Shown here piece by piece: positions 7,210-9,096 of a DNA stretch of 9,096 nt. The position numbers were made by a program, and so were the translations under genes. The stretch is from assembly GCA_045535465.1 (NCBI GenBank), contig JAZSLS010000020.1, forward strand, positions 1 to 9,096, given 5' to 3'. Below the pieces are notes generated by a model that was not told the DNA's origin, did no database searches, and worked only from the letters and a program-made list of their open reading frames with translations. Positions within the stretch are counted from its first letter, which is position 1, and every line of letters starts with the position of its first letter. This stretch comes from SIG636 sp045535465 (GTDB lineage: Bacteria > Bacillota > Clostridia > Oscillospirales > CAG-382).

Positions 7210-7311
7210 TAGGAAGTGTCCCATAAAAATCCCTTTAGCTTATCGGGGCGAAAAAAGATTTTCAAAATATTTTTCTGAATATTTTTGTTTTCGTAAAATA
7301 CGCTTTTAGGT

Positions 7312-7340
7312 ATTATATCACAAAAACGCTGTAATTACAA
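7312..7340 (-). promoter_or_regulatory. Extended -10 promoter of the DUF6076/sigma-like operon
   Basis: Leftward reading: TTGTAA (7340-7335), a 17-base spacer, then TGA-TATAAT (7320-7312), a perfect -10 with the TGn extension. This is the best promoter in the window. It predicts a start near 7305 and a leader of about 125 bases to the ATG at 7178. The -35 overlaps the palindrome TGTAATTACA (7330-7339), so a DNA-binding protein there would block it. Confidence 0.72.
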
Positions 7341-7379
7341 GGCGTTAAGCGTGTTACGCTTTTTAATTTATGCGTGTTA
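7325..7379. repeat. GCGTT/AACGC dyads and GCGTGTTA direct repeats (operator or centromere candidate)
   Basis: AACGC (7325-7329), the 10-base palindrome TGTAATTACA (7330-7339) and GCGTT (7342-7346) form one extended imperfect dyad. Beside it AAGCGT-GTT-ACGCTT (7347-7361) is a short hairpin followed by Ts. The 8-mer GCGTGTTA occurs exactly at 7349-7356 and 7372-7379, 23 bases apart, with a related GCGTTA at 7342-7347. Such clustered short repeats next to a parM/parR operon resemble operator or parC-like sites bound by ParR-type proteins, but repeat numbers are low. Confidence 0.45.
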
Positions 7380-7399
7380 TCCTACTTTTCCAAGAACTC

Positions 7400-7442
7400 G
7401 TTTTCGTGTGTATTAAAATAAGTGAGGGAGCGAAAACCTCAC
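7400..7442 (+). promoter_or_regulatory. Structured leader with mutually exclusive pairings
   Basis: Two alternative stems share bases. GTTTTCG (7400-7406) can pair with CGAAAAC (7431-7437). Alternatively GTGAGG (7422-7427) can pair with CCTCAC (7437-7442), around a nine-base loop. The stretch lies directly before the intrinsic terminator at 7459-7484 and could be the sensing part of an attenuator or the body of a small RNA. This is read by eye and does not match an RNA family I can name. Confidence 0.35.
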
Positions 7443-7458
7443 AAATACTCAGGGCATT

Positions 7459-7484
7459 GCCGTCGGGAAACCGGCGGCTTTTTT
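7459..7484 (+). terminator. Intrinsic terminator upstream of the VLP/parM/parR operon
   Basis: GCCGTCGG (7459-7466) pairs with CCGGCGGC (7471-7478), with one G-U pair, around a GAAA tetraloop, and is followed by six Ts (7479-7484). This is a textbook rho-independent terminator. It points towards the operon and lies 30 bases before the first start codon, with no gene to its left on the same strand. It must therefore end a short untranslated RNA or act as an attenuator in the operon's leader. ATTGCC is repeated on both sides (7456-7461 and 7485-7490). Confidence 0.8.
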
Positions 7485-7514
7485 ATTGCCTAAAAACGAA
7501 AGGAGGAAAAGTCT

Positions 7515-7745
7515 ATGATGAAGATCACACCAAAGCAAGTAGAGAGAGTTCACCGCCTTGTCAGAGAGCTTTGCGCCAACTGTGACGAGGACGGCAACTG
7601 CATCCTGCTTGACGACGGCGAAGCACACCGCTGTGTGCAGCTCATCTCTATCTACGGTATCTACTGCAATTATTTCAAAGAAGCGGTACTGCCCAGCGAC
7701 AGAGAGCTGTATGAGCAAATCAAGAAAATCAACAAATTAAAGTAA
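7515..7745 (+). CDS. Cysteine-rich VLP domain protein
   Basis: 76-residue protein recognised as the cysteine-rich VLP family, small proteins found on Clostridia conjugative elements; function unknown. Features seen: MKITPKQVERVHRLVRELC at the N terminus; the conserved core CANCDEDGNCILLDDGE (residues 20-36); further cysteines at 40 and 51; and the AVLP motif (57-60) that gives the family its name, followed by a charged helix. The five cysteines suggest metal binding. AGGAGG lies eight bases before the first of two adjacent ATG codons, so either could be used. It is the first gene of the rightward operon, behind a terminator-containing leader and 19 bp ahead of parM. Confidence 0.82.
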   Translation: MMKITPKQVERVHRLVRELCANCDEDGNCILLDDGEAHRCVQLISIYGIYCNYFKEAVLPSDRELYEQIKKINKLK

Positions 7746-7764
7746 GAAAAGGAGAAATGTAATT

Positions 7765-8688
7765 ATGAGAAAATTTAATGAAATGTATGTTATCGGTATC
7801 GACCACGGATACGGAAATATGAAAACAGCAAACTGCTGTTTTAAGACCGGACTTCTTTCCTACGATGCCGAGCCGCTGTTTACGGGAGATATGCTCGTTT
7901 ATGACGGCAAGTATTATCTGATCGGTGAAGGACATAAGGAGTTCCTTCCCGATAAAATCTGTGACGAGGATTATTATATTTTAACCCTTGTCGCTATCGC
8001 AAAGGAGCTTCAGCGTGAAAAGCTCACCGAAGCGAAGGCCATTATCGCCGCAGGCTTGCCCCTAACTTGGACAAGCGGACAGAAAAAGGATTTTGCTGCT
8101 TATCTCAGTAAAAACAAGGAAGTCAGCTTCACCTATCAGAAAGTTGATTATCATATCACAATTGAGGGTGTACGCATCTATCCGCAGGGGTACGCCGCTA
8201 TTGCTGATTTTGCTACCACTATGAACGGAGTCAATATGGTTGCAGATATTGGTAACGGCACGATGAACGTTCTGTATATGATAAACGGCAGACCGCAGGC
8301 AGGAAAAATGTATACCGAAAAGTTCGGCACTTATCAGTGTACCCTTGCGGTGCGGGAGATGTTTATGCAGAAAACTCAGCGTGAGATCAACGATGCTATT
8401 ATCGAGGAAGTTCTTGTCACGGGTTCTGCCAATATTACTCCCGCCGATCAGAAAATCATCCGAGTTATCGCAACGGAATATGTAAAAGATATTTTCCGCA
8501 GACTCCGTGAACACGGTTATGACGAGGGTACGATGATGCTGTATATCACCGGAGGCGGCGGTTGCCTTGTAAAGAACTTCTACAAGTTCAATGCTGACCG
8601 TGTTAAGTTCGTGGACGATATTTCTGCCGCCGCAAAGGGTTATGAGTATATGGCGGAAATTCAGCTTAAATCGGGTGCGGCGGTATGA
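7765..8688 (+). CDS. parM: ParM/StbA-family actin-like plasmid segregation protein
   Basis: 307-residue actin-like ATPase. ParM proteins form ATP-driven filaments that push sister copies of plasmids or circularised elements apart through a ParR-bound centromere. The nucleotide fold motifs are in order: phosphate-1 IGIDHGYGNMKTA (residues 10-22, D13), phosphate-2 ADIGNGTMNVLYM (160-172, D161), the adenosine loop YITGGGGCLV (260-269), and a C-terminal AKGYEYM (290-296) like the ANAxGYE motif of this family. The N-terminal half fits the actin-like N domain of StbA-type proteins. Length is close to normal. GGAG lies ten bases before the ATG; M7 is an alternative start without a better site. It shares a transcript with the VLP gene and overlaps the ParR-like gene by four bases (ATGA), suggesting translational coupling. 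Confidence 0.88.
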   Translation: MRKFNEMYVIGIDHGYGNMKTANCCFKTGLLSYDAEPLFTGDMLVYDGKYYLIGEGHKEFLPDKICDEDYYILTLVAIAKELQREKLTEAKAIIAAGLPLTWTSGQKKDFAAYLSKNKEVSFTYQKVDYHITIEGVRIYPQGYAAIADFATTMNGVNMVADIGNGTMNVLYMINGRPQAGKMYTEKFGTYQCTLAVREMFMQKTQREINDAIIEEVLVTGSANITPADQKIIRVIATEYVKDIFRRLREHGYDEGTMMLYITGGGGCLVKNFYKFNADRVKFVDDISAAAKGYEYMAEIQLKSGAAV

Positions 8689-8999
8689 GTGATTACCGTA
8701 TCAATGTAAGATTTCACGCTGATGTATCCGCCGAAAAGAAAGCTGCCGAATATCTGCAAACCTTAAACAAATCCCGTAATAAGTTTATCGTGGATGCCGT
8801 CATTGCCTATATGAATAAGGAAAGCTCCGATAACGAAACCCTGCTTGAAAGCATACGGCAGATATTTCGGGAAGAAGTCCAAACGGTGGCGGTGGGATCA
8901 GCGCCGCCTAACACAGTAGCGGTTACGGCAGAACTGACCGAAGAACAGAAAGCGGAAAACGCAAAAAATGTCCTTGCGGATTTAGAAATGTTCGGCTGA
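8685..8999 (+). CDS. parR: ParR-like ribbon-helix-helix DNA-binding protein
   Basis: 104-residue protein that looks like the centromere-binding partner of ParM. The N-terminal 45 residues have ribbon-helix-helix layout: a short strand (YRINVRFHA, residues 4-12), helix one (AEKKAAEYLQTL, 16-27), the turn NKSRNKF, and helix two (FIVDAVIAYMNK, 34-45). The remainder is acidic and flexible, with an AELTEEQKAENAKNVLADLEMFG tail that could be the ParM-contacting peptide, as in ParR proteins. The assignment rests on this layout plus its position: the start codon overlaps the parM stop, as expected for a par operon. The symbol is by analogy; sequence identity to characterised ParR is probably low. Its target site should be a cluster of short repeats; candidates are at 7325-7379 and 8997-9065. 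Confidence 0.7.
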   Translation: MSDYRINVRFHADVSAEKKAAEYLQTLNKSRNKFIVDAVIAYMNKESSDNETLLESIRQIFREEVQTVAVGSAPPNTVAVTAELTEEQKAENAKNVLADLEMFG

Positions 9000-9065
9000 G
9001 CCAAGATAGCCGATTTTGGCTCAAAAGAGCATTTTTACCGCATTTGCTGTGTCAAAGTGGCTCAA
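8997..9065. repeat. GAGCCA/TGGCTC inverted and direct repeats after parR
   Basis: TGAGCCAA (8997-9004, including the parR stop codon) is inverted as TTGGCTCA (9016-9023), with an 11-base loop. TGGCTCAA at 9017-9024 is repeated exactly at 9058-9065. An overlapping small hairpin, GCTC-AAAA-GAGC (9019-9030), is followed by ATTTTT, so the region could act as a weak terminator. It could also be a protein-binding repeat cluster. The last bases hold TGGTATAAC (9084-9092), a possible extended -10 for a gene beyond the window. Confidence 0.45.
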
Positions 9066-9096
9066 TGCACCAAATCAAGAGAATGGTATAACTGTG

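Larger units (their letters stand above)
7179..7514. other. Gene-free divergent regulatory region (about 336 bp)
   Basis: No believable gene lies here. It separates the leftward DUF6076/sigma-like operon from the rightward VLP/parM/parR operon. Contents from left to right: GGAGG and a weak internal promoter for the leftward operon (7190-7209); an AT-rich inverted repeat with arms AAAATATT at 7264-7271 and AATATTTT at 7278-7285; the main leftward promoter (7312-7340); a set of GCGTT/AACGC dyads and direct repeats (7325-7379); a structured stretch (7400-7442); an intrinsic terminator facing right (7459-7484); and AGGAGG (7501-7506). No convincing rightward promoter with both hexamers was found by eye; TAAAAT near 7414-7419 is a weak candidate. 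Confidence 0.7.

Noticed and set aside
7370..7585. 71-codon rightward frame before the VLP gene
   Set aside because: No Shine-Dalgarno before its ATG, it runs through the intrinsic terminator hairpin and overlaps the VLP gene in another frame.
8062..8514. 150-codon leftward frame inside parM
   Set aside because: Antisense to a protein with clear actin-fold motifs; no start signal or family resemblance.
1..9096. CRISPR array, tRNA or rRNA genes
   Set aside because: No regularly spaced long repeats, cloverleaf sequence or rRNA motifs were found on reading through the non-coding intervals.

Overview
The window looks like part of an integrative conjugative element, or a related plasmid-like mobile element, from a gut-type Firmicute (class Clostridia). 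The evidence is the gene families present: a TnpV-type transposon protein, a DUF6076-type zinc-motif protein, a sigma-70-like protein, a cysteine-rich VLP protein, and an actin-like ParM/StbA with a small ribbon-helix-helix partner. Strong GGAGG ribosome binding sites and TATAAT-type promoters fit the same group. No tRNA, rRNA, CRISPR array or complete insertion sequence was seen. No integrase or relaxase lies inside the window, so the element type is inferred.

Layout. (1) Positions 4-381 (+) encode TnpV, followed by a perfect 14-bp stem-loop placed as a shared terminator for two converging genes. (2) Positions 432-4883 (-) form a cargo-like module: a TetR-family regulator, then a 1212-residue secreted, sortase-anchored multidomain surface protein. 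The 117-bp gap between them holds nested palindromes and a probable promoter. (3) Positions 5115-7340 (-) form a two-gene operon: a DUF6076-like protein with four ordered cysteines, then a divergent sigma-70-like protein. A good extended -10 promoter at 7312-7340 drives it. For both genes the longest reading frame starts at an unsupported TTG; Shine-Dalgarno sequences place the starts at 7178 (ATG) and 6020 (GTG). (4) Positions 7179-7514 hold no gene. They contain the divergent promoter region, with several dyads and repeats and an intrinsic terminator just before the rightward operon. (5) Positions 7515-8999 (+) form the rightward operon: cysteine-rich VLP protein, ParM-like actin, ParR-like DNA-binding protein. 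The last two genes overlap by four bases. The right edge (9000-9096) has inverted and direct repeats of a GAGCCA/TGGCTC core.

How the parts may work together (inference): the ParM/ParR pair would segregate an extrachromosomal form of the element. The sigma-like and DUF6076 pair, read divergently from the same regulatory region, may control element genes. The TetR/surface-protein block is probably cargo affecting the host cell's surface. The least explained items are the sigma-like/DUF6076 pair, the palindrome-rich and terminator-containing leader between the divergent operons, and the stacked palindromes upstream of the surface-protein gene.
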